Source: Pontibacter coccineus
GTDB taxonomy: Bacteria > Bacteroidota > Bacteroidia > Cytophagales > Hymenobacteraceae
Reading direction: 5' to 3'
Length of the DNA: 64,000 nt
NCBI RefSeq assembly: GCF_030546575.1
Contig: NZ_JAUOTN010000001.1
Coordinates: forward strand, 248,001 to 312,000
Positions 26,281 through 35,464 of this stretch are shown here, in pieces. Position numbers and translations under genes: made by a program. The first letter of the stretch is position 1. Each line of letters opens with the position of its first letter. Under the pieces are notes generated by a model that ran no database searches, had not been told where the DNA came from, and saw only the letters and a list, made by a program, of their open reading frames with translations.

Positions 26281-27480
26281 TTACTCAGGTAAACTGATCT
26301 TCCCCATCAGCACGGAGGGTACCCGCCTCTTGCCAGGGCCGAAGTGGATGGGCTCCCCCACCAGGCACTCATTGGCCAGTGTGGCAAACAGCACCGCCTC
26401 TTTCGCATCCGGTGATACTCCCAGCTCTGCTGTGTTGCGTACGGTGGCACCCGGTAAAAGCGCCTTTATGTTCTGTACAAGCAGCGGATTGTGCATACCG
26501 CCGCCACTCAGGAAAATTTCAAAATCAGCATCATCGAGTGAGCGGGTCAGGGCCCCGCAAATGGCAACGGCCGAAAAGCGGTTCAGGCTCGCCATGACAT
26601 CTTCCGGGGACAGGTGTTCCGTATCGGATCTGCGTTGTGCTTCGGCCAGGTATGAGAGGTTGAACAGTTCCGGGCCAGTCGTTTTGGGAAAGTCCTGCTC
26701 AAAAAAGGGATGGTAAAGCAAGGAGGCCACCAATGCCTGGTTGTAGGTTCCTTTCCTTGCAATGGCAGCATCTGCATCATAATAGGTGCCGGGAAATTGC
26801 TGCTGCACATAGGCATCCATCAACGTGTTGCCAGGTCCTACATCGGTCGAGAAGATACGGCTCGTGTCCAGGTCGCCGGGCAGGAAGGTAAAGTTGGCAA
26901 TACCGCCAATGTTGAGCATGATCCGGTTCTGATCCTGCTTCGAGAATAGCAGGTAGTCACCGTACACGGCCAGTGGGGCACCCTCTCCTCCTGCAGCCAC
27001 ATGCTTCTGCCGGAAATCACTCAGGGTGATGACGCCTGTACCCATGGCGATATGATCGCCGTCGCCAATCTGCAACGTGGCATCCGGCATACCGGCTATA
27101 CCATGCAGCGACGCCGGTGCGTGGTAAATGGTTTGGCCGTGGCTGGCTATGACGTCCACTTCAGAGGAATCTACTCCCCACTCCTGCAGGCTTTTGTTGA
27201 TGAGGTCGGCATGGAAGCGGCCAATATAGGCGTTGAGGAGGCAGACGCGCTCCAGGTCAACTTCCCGCTTCGAAAAGATCGCCTTCACTTCCTCTTTAAA
27301 GGTTTCATCATAAGGCATGGTCACAAATTCCCGGAGTTGCATGCGGGTTTCGGTACCCTGTCCCTCAAATTCACAAAGCGCGATGTCTAGACCGTCAAGC
27401 GAGGTGCCTGACATGAGACCAATGATGGTTCTTTTTTCTTTACTGGCAACTTCAAAAAGTTGTCTTAGTACTTTATTCAT
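26281..27480 (-). CDS. anmK: Anhydro-N-acetylmuramic acid kinase
   Basis: A 399-residue kinase that converts 1,6-anhydro-N-acetylmuramic acid and ATP to MurNAc 6-phosphate in cell-wall recycling. The N-terminal phosphate loop is GLMSGTSLDGLDIAL (residues 21-35). The substrate and catalytic part shows SHGQTIYHAP, TLSDFRQKHVAAGGEGAPL (catalytic Asp in SDFR) and DVGPGNTLMDAY. FLSGGGMHNPLL near residue 330 completes the ASKHA-fold ATPase. Length (E. coli about 369) is normal with a short N-terminal extension. It is the first gene of a unit with susC and susD; no murQ etherase is present in this window. Confidence 0.95.
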   Translation of the reverse strand: MNKVLRQLFEVASKEKRTIIGLMSGTSLDGLDIALCEFEGQGTETRMQLREFVTMPYDETFKEEVKAIFSKREVDLERVCLLNAYIGRFHADLINKSLQEWGVDSSEVDVIASHGQTIYHAPASLHGIAGMPDATLQIGDGDHIAMGTGVITLSDFRQKHVAAGGEGAPLAVYGDYLLFSKQDQNRIMLNIGGIANFTFLPGDLDTSRIFSTDVGPGNTLMDAYVQQQFPGTYYDADAAIARKGTYNQALVASLLYHPFFEQDFPKTTGPELFNLSYLAEAQRRSDTEHLSPEDVMASLNRFSAVAICGALTRSLDDADFEIFLSGGGMHNPLLVQNIKALLPGATVRNTAELGVSPDAKEAVLFATLANECLVGEPIHFGPGKRRVPSVLMGKISLPE

Positions 27481-27626
27481 ATAAGTTAAGATTAAAATGA
27501 CCTTAAGTCAAAAGAACCATAGGTTCTTCATACGAAATACATAAAGTTAGGGTAATATAGAGACAGACGAATTTCCGCATAATCAGGCAGAAATCCACAA
27601 GAAGGTTGTTGTTATGACTGGCTTGA

Positions 27627-28328
27627 TCAGAGGCGTATAATCCGGCCGTCCTCCATCTCGATGGTGCGGTGCGTATTTTCGGCGAACTCGGGGTCGTGCG
27701 TCACAATGAGCAGGGTCTGGTTGTGCGCCTCGGCAAGTTCTTTGAAAATGTTGAAGACGATGTCGCTGTTGCGCTTGTCGAGGTTGCCGGTGGGCTCGTC
27801 GCCCATGATGATGTGCGGATCGTTAATGAGTGCCCGGGCAATGGCGACGCGCTGCTTCTCCCCGCCCGAAACACGGTAAGCCGACTGCGTGGCCAGGTGA
27901 TCAATCCCCAGCATTTTGAGCCGCTCCATGGCGCGGTGCTCCACTTCCTGCTCGCTATACCTGCCCAGTTTCAGGCCGGGCAGCATGACGTTGCGCAGCA
28001 CCGTGAACTCGTTGAGCAGGTAATGGAACTGAAACACAAAGCCGATCTTCTCGTTGCGGATGCGTGCCAGCTCCTTGTCCGGCCGGCCGGACATTAGCTC
28101 CTTGTCGATGTACAGCTCACCGGTGTAGTCGGTGTCCATGGTGGAGAGGATGTAGAGGAGCGTGGACTTGCCGCAACCCGACTTTCCGATCACGGACACG
28201 AACTCCCCTTTGTTCACCGAGAACGTGATGTCGCGTAGCACCTGCACTGTCACGGGGTCATGGAACTCCTTGTTGATCCCCCTCGCTTCGAGTATAACTT
28301 CCTGCATCTTTTCTTCGCTCCCTTTCAT
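27627..28328 (-). CDS. ABC transporter ATP-binding protein (MacB/LolD type)
   Basis: A 233-residue ATPase. Walker A is GKSGCGKST, the signature VSGGEKQRVAIARAL, Walker B HIIMGDEPTGNLD, all typical of the LolD/MacB/FtsE branch. The start is set at the ATG at 28328 (MKGSEEK), seven bases after the stop of the permease gene; the longer frame reaching 28403 would overlap the permease. It energises the permease encoded just upstream, forming a mechanotransmission-type exporter with the adaptor at 29598. Confidence 0.93.
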   Translation of the reverse strand: MKGSEEKMQEVILEARGINKEFHDPVTVQVLRDITFSVNKGEFVSVIGKSGCGKSTLLYILSTMDTDYTGELYIDKELMSGRPDKELARIRNEKIGFVFQFHYLLNEFTVLRNVMLPGLKLGRYSEQEVEHRAMERLKMLGIDHLATQSAYRVSGGEKQRVAIARALINDPHIIMGDEPTGNLDKRNSDIVFNIFKELAEAHNQTLLIVTHDPEFAENTHRTIEMEDGRIIRL

Positions 28329-28335
28329 CCTATAC

Positions 28336-29595
28336 CTATTTGCCCCTGATGATCTCGACCGGGTCCACCCGGCTTGCCTTGCGGGCCGGGAAGAAACCGG
28401 CAAAGTACGTCGTGATCAGTGAGAAAATCCCGCCGATCATGTAGTATACCACGTCGTAATTAACCGGGTAAGTCGTGATAGTGGGCAGCGCTGCCGTCAC
28501 GAAGGGGATGTTATCAATGAGGACCGAGAACAGGAAGCCGAACACCAGCCCCACCACACCTCCGAAAAAGCCGATGCTCATCGCGATCAGCAGAAAGACC
28601 AGGTTCACGTCCCTGCCCGAGAAGCCGGTGGCCTTGAGAATGGCAATGGAATCCATCTTCTCGTAGATCATCATGTTGAGGATGTTGAAAATCCCGAATC
28701 CCGCCACAATCAGCAGCGTGATACCCACGGCGTATGAGATGAGCGAACGCACGCTGCTTCCCGTCTCGAACTGCGCATTGGCCGTCTGTATATCCTCCGC
28801 ATCGACATTGAAAAGCTGTGCATACTCCCGGGCAACGGCCGGGGCCTGCTCCAGGTCATGGAGCTTCACCTGGATGTCGGTCATGTAGTTGGCCGGTTTG
28901 CCGAGCAGTTTCTGCGTAGTCTCGATGGAGGCGTAGCTCTGCACCTTGTCGATTTCCTGTATACCTGACTGAAAATACCCGACCACCTTCAGCGAAAAAC
29001 GCTCGCCCTGCGCCGTCGTCACCTGCACCACATCGCCGATGTCTGCCACCAGTATGTCTGCCAGCCCCTTGCCCAAAATGATGCTGTTGGCCACGTTTTT
29101 AGCGTCGATGGGATTGCCGGCTGTCACGTAGTCCTGGAAGTTAAACAGGCGGCTCTCCTCCTCCACATCGATGCCATTGATCACACCGGTAATTTCGATC
29201 GTGCCCTCGTTGTAGAACACCTGCGCGAGGAGCTTGGGGGTGGCGCCCAGCACCCGCTCGTCGGCCTTCACGGCCTGCAGAATGGGGCCACTGTTGTAAA
29301 TCTCCTGCCGGGTGATGCCGGCTTTCACGGAGCTGATGAAGTTGTATGAGTCCTTGTATTGCGCGGCCACATTCACCGGCTGGTTTTCGCTGGGCTTGAT
29401 CTCGTTGTAGAGACGCACGTGCGGGGTGCGGTTCAGGATAAGGCCATCGAGCAGATCGTTGAGGCCGTTCATGAAGCCGAGCAGCGTGATGAACATGGCG
29501 ATGCTAAAGGTCACGCCAACGGCTGCCACCAGCGTCTGCCGCCAGCGGGCCAGCAGCATGGATTTCGCGATGCTGTATATCAGTGTGAAATTCAT
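28336..29595 (-). CDS. ABC transporter permease (FtsX/MacB/LolCE type)
   Basis: A 419-residue permease with one N-terminal membrane helix (about 20-42), a large periplasmic domain (about 43-290) and three C-terminal helices (about 293-315, 340-365, 383-405), the four-helix FtsX layout. The last cytosolic segment FFPARKASRVDPVEIIRG is the family's usual ending. It lies two bases after the adaptor gene and seven before the ATPase, so all three are one operon. Possible cargo: lipoprotein, peptide or macrolide-like compounds. Confidence 0.92.
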   Translation of the reverse strand: MNFTLIYSIAKSMLLARWRQTLVAAVGVTFSIAMFITLLGFMNGLNDLLDGLILNRTPHVRLYNEIKPSENQPVNVAAQYKDSYNFISSVKAGITRQEIYNSGPILQAVKADERVLGATPKLLAQVFYNEGTIEITGVINGIDVEEESRLFNFQDYVTAGNPIDAKNVANSIILGKGLADILVADIGDVVQVTTAQGERFSLKVVGYFQSGIQEIDKVQSYASIETTQKLLGKPANYMTDIQVKLHDLEQAPAVAREYAQLFNVDAEDIQTANAQFETGSSVRSLISYAVGITLLIVAGFGIFNILNMMIYEKMDSIAILKATGFSGRDVNLVFLLIAMSIGFFGGVVGLVFGFLFSVLIDNIPFVTAALPTITTYPVNYDVVYYMIGGIFSLITTYFAGFFPARKASRVDPVEIIRGK

Positions 29596-29597
29596 CG

Positions 29598-30680
29598 CTA
29601 AGGCTTCACGATCACATCTTCTTTCGACAGGCCCTCCACGATCTCCACTTTCTGGTAGTCTTTCAGCCCGGTCTTCACAGGCACGCGTTCGCCATCCTCT
29701 TGCAGCACATAGGCGCCCTCCACCAGGTACTCGCGCGGTATGGTCAGGGCATTTTTTTTGGCCTGAATGATGATGTTGGCCTCTGTGGTCAGGTTCGGGT
29801 ATAGCGCATCGGGTTTGGTCACGAAAGCGGCCTCCACGGTAAAGGAGCGGGTGCGCTCATTCATGGCCGGGTTGACCTTGGTGATGCGCCCCTCAAAAAC
29901 CTGGCCTCTGTAGCTGTCCAGGTTGAGCAGTACCTGCTGGCCCGGCTTCACACGGGCGATGTCATACTCGTCCACCTGCAGTTCCAGTATAAATTCGTCG
30001 GCATCGCCCAGCACCGCAATCGGCACCTGCGGACTCACCAGCTCGCCTTTCTCACGGAGCACGCTGTATACCTTGCCGTTGGTTTCGCTTTTCACCGTAT
30101 AGTCGTCGCGCAGGGTCTCGCTGATCTGCAGGTTCTTCTGGGACTGGCGGGCGGCAAAATCGAGTTGTTTTTTAAGGTCGCTGTAGCGCAGGCGGGCTGA
30201 GCGGTAGGCTGTCTGGGAATTTTTGTAGGCCAGTTCGCGCTGCTCCAGTTCCACGCGGGTACCGATCTGGCTGGCCCAGAGGTTGCGCTGCCGCACCAGC
30301 AGCAGCGAGTCGTTGCGCATGCGGCTGCGGGCCAGGTCGATGGACTCCTGCAGCTCGGTCAGTTTTTCGGCATTGGCACCGACGCGGGCGTATTCCGCGG
30401 CCAGGCGGGCATTCTCAGTGTTCAGTTGGGCGGCCTCGTTGCTGATGCGGACGAGCGTTTCGCCCCGCCGCACGGTATCCCCCTCCGTCACCAGTATTTC
30501 CTCTATGATGCCACTCACCACCGGGTATACCTGGTACTGGTTGCGGCTTTTCACGAGTCCGGATGCGTATACGGCTTCCGAGATATCCTCCACGGTGGGC
30601 TGCGTCGTTTCCTGCCCGTCTCCACAGGAGGTGAAAAAAACCAGCAGCAGAAGCAGTTGTAAATAGTGTTTTGTTGACAT
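29598..30680 (-). CDS. Periplasmic adaptor (HlyD/MacA family lipoprotein)
   Basis: A 360-residue membrane-fusion protein with a lipoprotein signal (lipobox FTSC, Cys19). It shows the lipoyl half-motifs (VSGIIEEILVTEGDTVRRGETLVRI and a second near NGKVYSVLREKGELVSP), a helical hairpin between them (about 80-185), then the beta-barrel and membrane-proximal domains. It would bridge the FtsX-type permease to an outer-membrane channel; no TolC-like gene is in the window. First gene of the adaptor-permease-ATPase operon. Confidence 0.92.
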   Translation of the reverse strand: MSTKHYLQLLLLLVFFTSCGDGQETTQPTVEDISEAVYASGLVKSRNQYQVYPVVSGIIEEILVTEGDTVRRGETLVRISNEAAQLNTENARLAAEYARVGANAEKLTELQESIDLARSRMRNDSLLLVRQRNLWASQIGTRVELEQRELAYKNSQTAYRSARLRYSDLKKQLDFAARQSQKNLQISETLRDDYTVKSETNGKVYSVLREKGELVSPQVPIAVLGDADEFILELQVDEYDIARVKPGQQVLLNLDSYRGQVFEGRITKVNPAMNERTRSFTVEAAFVTKPDALYPNLTTEANIIIQAKKNALTIPREYLVEGAYVLQEDGERVPVKTGLKDYQKVEIVEGLSKEDVIVKP

Positions 30681-31236
30681 GATACCTCAAACGTAAAAGA
30701 CACTATGCAGCTTGTTTGCTCTTATACCTGCCCCATCTTCTAATGTATGGCTATACCTGCCAACAGCCGGACCGGAAAGTTGCTGCGCTTCAAATGTACT
30801 ACATTCAGCATACGATAACATTATCATGGGCAGGCTAAAAAGTATTATAGCGTATACCTGATATATTTTCCCGCGGAGTGACCAGCGTCATAGGCAGCGC
30901 CTTTCGGTCTTTCTAAATTTGTCGTGAGGCGAAGTTCTATACCTACGGGCATAAACTTAGGAACGAAGCTATACCTGATCGGGCAGAACTGTTCCTTGCA
31001 AAAGTGGTGCAGGTCACGCTGCCGGCATAATTGGAGAGATGCTACAGTCCGGACAGGCTTCTTCGTCACAGGATCGTGCCAGGCCCGGGACTAGGCATAC
31101 CCGGCACTTAATTGCCCGTATGACCTACAGACTACCACTAGCTATCGTTATTCAGCCACTCACCTTGTATTGAAATCATCAAGGCCTGCGGCGGCATTCC
31201 AAACCTCTGCAGGTATAGACAAGAACAACCAGCAAC
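30681..31236. other. Long intergenic region rich in GGTATAG motifs
   Basis: About 556 bases between divergent genes with no supportable gene. Exact CTATACCT/AGGTATAG octamers lie at 30751, 30937, 30969 and 31211, and one-mismatch copies near 30724 and 30854. The promoters for the adaptor operon and the P-type ATPase must be here, but neither box could be assigned. Confidence 0.55.
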
Positions 31237-34014
31237 ATGCGTGTAACAGAAGAGGAAAGACATAAAAAAACGACCCTGTCTGCGGACAAACCCCAGCACT
31301 GGCATAGCCTCGACGCGCAGGAGGCCCTCAAACTTCTGCACGTTGACCAGAAAGAGGGTTTATCAGAGGAAGAAGTACAAAAGCGCCGGGAAACTTACGG
31401 ACCTAACATCATCACGCAGCAAAAACAGCAGAGTGCCTTGGTGCTTTTTCTGCTGCAGTTTCACCAACCCCTCATTTACATCCTGCTGGCCGCCACCGTT
31501 GTTTCACTGCTGCTCGGCGAGTACATCGATGCAAGCGTTATTTTCGGTGTAGTCCTGATCAATTCCATCATCGGCTACATACAGGAATCCAAAGCACTGG
31601 CCGCCATCGACGCTTTGTCCAAAAGCATGTCCGCCAGGGCCAGCGTGTTGCGCGGGGGCAGTAAGCAACAGATCGAGGCCTCGGAGTTGGTGCCCGGCGA
31701 CATCGTGCTGCTGCAGTCCGGCGATAAGTTTCCGGCTGATGTGCGGCTGGTGCGGGCCCGTGACCTGAAAGTGGACGAATCGGCGCTGACCGGGGAATCG
31801 GTGGCAGTGGAGAAACACACGGATCCCGTGGCTGCAGACGATGTGCTGGGCGACCGCTTCTCCATGGGATTCGCCTCCACAGTGGTAACCTACGGGCAGG
31901 CAACGGGCCTGGTGGTCGCCACCGGCGACAAAACCGAGGTGGGCAAAATACAGGAATCCATTTCGAGCGCGCAGAACCTGGACACGCCGCTTACCATCAA
32001 AATAAAGGAATTCAGCAACCTGCTCCTATGGGTTATCCTGGTGCTTTGCGTCGTGCTTTTCCTGGTCCAGTACCTGCGGGGAGCCGACCCGGCTGATACC
32101 TTTATGCTAGCCGTGGCCCTGGCGGTAGGCGCTATACCGGAGGGTTTGCCGGTGGCTGTGACCATCATGCTGGCGCTGGGAGTATCTAAAATGGCCAAGC
32201 GACGCGCCATTATCCGCAAACTGGTGGCCGTCGAAACACTGGGCAGCACCAACGTCATTTGCTCCGATAAAACCGGGACGCTCACCGAAAACCAGATGAC
32301 CGTGCAGCAAATCATGGCCGGCGGCGAAAACTACACCGCTACCGGACTGGGTTACCGGCCCGAGGGTGAAATCCAACAGAAAGAAAAACAGGCTGACCTG
32401 AACGGAAACCAAGCACTGGAGCAATGCCTGAAAGCCGGTTTGCTCTGCAACGACAGCGCCCTGAAAGAGAAAGACGGGCAGTGGCTGATAGAAGGCGACC
32501 CTACCGAGGGAGCGCTGGAGGTGGCCGCCCGAAAAGCCGGGTTCGAGAAACGAAAGCTGGAGGAGCACCAGCCCCGGCAGGACACCATACCGTTTGAGTC
32601 CGAATACCAGTACATGGCCACGCTGCACAGCGGCGACAGACCGGTTATCTACCTGAAAGGTTCAGTAGAAGCCGTGCTGGCTCGCAGCAGCAAAACCCTG
32701 CTGCCAAACGGCGAATTAGGCGAGCTTGACAAGGAGCGTATCGAAAAGCACGTGGAGCAAATGGCCAGTGAGGGGCTCCGTGTACTGGCGTTTGCCATGC
32801 TGGAGGCACCCGACGGCCAGACGCAGATAGACCACGGGCACACCACTTCGAACCTCATTTTCCTGGGCCTGCAAGGTATGATAGACCCGCCCCGCAAAGA
32901 GGCGATGGAGGCCGTGGCCCTGTGCCAGCGCGCAGGTATAGACGTCAAGATGATTACGGGCGACCATGCTGTGACAGCCGCCGCCATTGCCAGCCAGATC
33001 GGGTTGAAAGGCCGCCAGAAAAACGGGCAACTGGTGGCCGTGACAGGTAAACAGCTCCAGCAGATCGGTGACCAGGAACTCCCTGACCTCGTCGAGAAAA
33101 CCGCCGTATTTGCCCGTGTGGCGCCCGAACAGAAACTGCGGCTGGTCAAAGCCCTGCAGTCGCGCGACCGGGTGGTGGCCATGACGGGAGACGGCGTGAA
33201 CGACGGCCCTGCCCTGAAACAGGCCAACATCGGCATCGCCATGGGCATTACCGGAACCGATGTGGCCAAAGATGCCTCGGACATGGTACTCACCGATGAC
33301 AATTTTTCGTCCATAGAAGGCGCCGTGGAAGAAGGCCGGAGCGTGTTTGACAACCTGACCAAGTTTATTGTCTGGACGCTGCCTACCAATCTGGGAGAGG
33401 CGCTGGTGGTACTGCTGGCCATTGCGCTCAATTCCCAGCTCCCCATGCAGCCGGTGCAGTTCCTTTGGATAAACATGACCACTTCGGTGCTGTTGGGGCT
33501 CACGCTGGTATTCGAGCCCAAAGAGCCCGGTATCATGGACCGCCCGCCACGTGCCGCTAACCAGCCGCTGCTCACCACCAAACTGATTATGCGCACGCTG
33601 CTGGTGGGTGTGCTAATGCTTGCAGCCGCCTACGGCCTGTTTCTGTACGAACTGTACCAGGGTGCGACGCTTGCCGAGGCCCAGACCGTTGTAACGACGG
33701 TGTTTGTGGTGGTGGAATCCTTCTACCTGCTTAACTGCCGCTCGCTGGTAAGGCCGACTGGCCAGATTGGCTGGTTCTCGAACATGTGGGTGTACTACGG
33801 TATTGGTGTGATGTTCCTGGCGCAGGCGCTCTTCATCTACACGCCGTTCATGAACATGCTCTTTGGCACCAGTCCGCTGGATGCCATGCAGCTACTGCGC
33901 ATTTTTGGGGCGGGTGCCGTCGTGTTCACAATTATCTCTATTGAGAAGCGGATTCGCTTCCGGCTGGGTGCCAAAAGGCTGAAGGCAGCCAAACAGGAAG
34001 TGCAATTCACGTAA
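31237..34014 (+). CDS. Cation-transporting P-type ATPase (P2-type, Ca2+-ATPase-like)
   Basis: A 925-residue P-type pump. It has an N-terminal cation-ATPase domain (about 20-90), the TGES actuator loop, the M4 signature GAIPEGLP, phosphorylation site DKTGTLT with Asp344, the KGSVE nucleotide-binding segment, TGD and GDGVNDGPALK hinge motifs, and about ten membrane helices. The PEGLP motif with these features places it with SERCA/PMR1/PacL-like pumps rather than heavy-metal P1B pumps (no CPx motif). It probably exports Ca2+ or Mn2+; Na+/K+ is less likely. The hydrolase gene follows after 11 bases. Confidence 0.92.
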   Translation: MRVTEEERHKKTTLSADKPQHWHSLDAQEALKLLHVDQKEGLSEEEVQKRRETYGPNIITQQKQQSALVLFLLQFHQPLIYILLAATVVSLLLGEYIDASVIFGVVLINSIIGYIQESKALAAIDALSKSMSARASVLRGGSKQQIEASELVPGDIVLLQSGDKFPADVRLVRARDLKVDESALTGESVAVEKHTDPVAADDVLGDRFSMGFASTVVTYGQATGLVVATGDKTEVGKIQESISSAQNLDTPLTIKIKEFSNLLLWVILVLCVVLFLVQYLRGADPADTFMLAVALAVGAIPEGLPVAVTIMLALGVSKMAKRRAIIRKLVAVETLGSTNVICSDKTGTLTENQMTVQQIMAGGENYTATGLGYRPEGEIQQKEKQADLNGNQALEQCLKAGLLCNDSALKEKDGQWLIEGDPTEGALEVAARKAGFEKRKLEEHQPRQDTIPFESEYQYMATLHSGDRPVIYLKGSVEAVLARSSKTLLPNGELGELDKERIEKHVEQMASEGLRVLAFAMLEAPDGQTQIDHGHTTSNLIFLGLQGMIDPPRKEAMEAVALCQRAGIDVKMITGDHAVTAAAIASQIGLKGRQKNGQLVAVTGKQLQQIGDQELPDLVEKTAVFARVAPEQKLRLVKALQSRDRVVAMTGDGVNDGPALKQANIGIAMGITGTDVAKDASDMVLTDDNFSSIEGAVEEGRSVFDNLTKFIVWTLPTNLGEALVVLLAIALNSQLPMQPVQFLWINMTTSVLLGLTLVFEPKEPGIMDRPPRAANQPLLTTKLIMRTLLVGVLMLAAAYGLFLYELYQGATLAEAQTVVTTVFVVVESFYLLNCRSLVRPTGQIGWFSNMWVYYGIGVMFLAQALFIYTPFMNMLFGTSPLDAMQLLRIFGAGAVVFTIISIEKRIRFRLGAKRLKAAKQEVQFT

Positions 34015-34025
34015 GCTATACCTTG

Positions 34026-34841
34026 GTGAAACAGGTGATCGGAGCGGCGGTTTTAGTAGGTACCTTATACCTTGTCATGATGGGTTTACTTTCATTTCAG
34101 CAGGAGAAACTGATCTTCTTTCCGGAAAAACTGCCGGTAGACTACACGTTCCGCTTCGACCAGGAGGCTGAGGAAATACGTATACCTGCGCCGGACGGCG
34201 TGTTGCTGCATGGGCTGCATTTTAAATCGGAAGAGTCAAAGGGGCTGGTGTTTTACCTGCATGGCAACGCGGGTTCGGTGGCCAGTTGGGGCTGGGCGCA
34301 CGAGGCCTATACCGCACTGGGTTACGATATGTTCGTGCTCGACTACCGCGGCTATGGCAAAAGCCAGGGCGAGATTAGCAGCGAAAAGCAGTTTTACGCC
34401 GATGCCGAGGCAGCCTTCCTGGAGATGGCCGGCAGGTATAGCGGCAAACATGTTCTGGTGGTCGGCTATTCCATTGGCACGGCAGCAGCGGCGCGGCTGG
34501 CGGCCCTGCATTCACCCACTTTGCTGCTGCTGCAGGCGCCTTACTATAGCCTCAGCGATTTGATGCAAAGCCTATACCCGATGGTGCCGGGCTTTTTGCT
34601 CAGGTATAAGTTTGAGACGTATACCTTTGTGGCGCAAACCAAATCGCCCATCGCCATTTTCCATGGCGCGCAGGACGAGATCATTTACCCGGGCTCTTCG
34701 GAAAAGCTGAAGGCATACCTTAAACCAACAGACCGCGTTATCCTTCTCGAAGGACAGGGCCACAATGGCATGAACGAGAACCCGGCTTTCCGGCGCGAAC
34801 TGGCAAACGTGCTTCACAATTTGCCACCCGCAAAGCCCTGA
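34026..34841 (+). CDS. Membrane-anchored alpha/beta hydrolase (BEM46/S33-like)
   Basis: A 271-residue hydrolase with an N-terminal membrane helix (about 4-23). The oxyanion motif HGNAGS (about 78-83), nucleophile elbow GYSIGTA, acid in AQDE and base in GQGHNGM give a full Ser-Asp-His triad. A GTG start at 34026 is preferred; TTG at 34023 is just upstream, inside a copy of the GGTATAG motif. It lies 11 bases after the P-type ATPase stop and is probably co-transcribed. Lipid or peptide ester substrates are possible. Confidence 0.85.
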   Translation: MKQVIGAAVLVGTLYLVMMGLLSFQQEKLIFFPEKLPVDYTFRFDQEAEEIRIPAPDGVLLHGLHFKSEESKGLVFYLHGNAGSVASWGWAHEAYTALGYDMFVLDYRGYGKSQGEISSEKQFYADAEAAFLEMAGRYSGKHVLVVGYSIGTAAAARLAALHSPTLLLLQAPYYSLSDLMQSLYPMVPGFLLRYKFETYTFVAQTKSPIAIFHGAQDEIIYPGSSEKLKAYLKPTDRVILLEGQGHNGMNENPAFRRELANVLHNLPPAKP

Positions 34842-34938
34842 AACTATACCTGACAGAGACCACAATACACACTGCTATACCTGAAAAAGGTACTGCAGCC
34901 TTACAAAACCAGAAACTACACAAAACTAAAGAAGAAAC

Positions 34939-35424
34939 ATGGAAGGCGTTTTTAACACTACCGGTCGGACGAACATACCTGACTCCTATACCTACACCCC
35001 ACAAAACGAACAGGAAGCCTGGATTGCTATAATGCACGCCTGCATGGCCGTGGATGATGACGTGGCCGATGAAGAACTGGACGAAATGGCGCAAACACTG
35101 GCCGACCGGCCGCTGTTCGAAGGGCACGACATCATGGCCTACAGCCGGAACGTCTTCTATGCACACGTGCAGTTGGGCAGCAAAATACTGATCGACAACT
35201 CGGTAGAACTGATATCGGAGGAAAACCGCCCCAACCTGTTTGCCCATACCATTCAACTGGTGCTGTCCGACAGTGTGGTAACCGAGAAAGAGGAAGAGTT
35301 GATCCACTACCTGCACTCCGCCCTGGACATGGATGAGAGAGAAGCGCAGGCGATCGTCCGGGATATACTGGTCCTCAACCAAGACAAGAAACACAGGGGA
35401 GGAAGTGGTGAAGAGGAGGACTAA
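34939..35424 (+). CDS. TerB-like domain protein
   Basis: A 161-residue acidic, all-helical protein without signal peptide. The pattern EQEAWIAIMHACMAVDDDVADEELDEMAQTL followed by VLSDSVVTEKEEELIHYLHSALDMDEREA is the paired-helix, Asp/Glu-rich layout of TerB-like tellurite-resistance domains, which may bind divalent metal. A Lys/Arg/Glu-rich tail ends the protein. No other ter genes are nearby, so a tellurite role should not be assumed. Confidence 0.65.
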   Translation: MEGVFNTTGRTNIPDSYTYTPQNEQEAWIAIMHACMAVDDDVADEELDEMAQTLADRPLFEGHDIMAYSRNVFYAHVQLGSKILIDNSVELISEENRPNLFAHTIQLVLSDSVVTEKEEELIHYLHSALDMDEREAQAIVRDILVLNQDKKHRGGSGEEED

Positions 35425-35438
35425 CTCGTTCTTTTGAG

Positions 35439-35446
35439 TATGTTTG
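35439..35446 (+). promoter_or_regulatory. Possible -7 promoter box TATGTTTG
   Basis: A perfect TAnnTTTG box 18 bases before the ATG at 35465 of the TPR gene. The expected upstream TTG at 19-21 bases is missing, so support is partial. Confidence 0.35.
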
Positions 35447-35464
35447 TGCACTAAACCACTGTGC

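Noticed and set aside
30845..31069. 74-codon minus-strand frame in the motif-rich gap
   Set aside because: Contains several GGTATAG motif copies and no recognisable domain or start signal.
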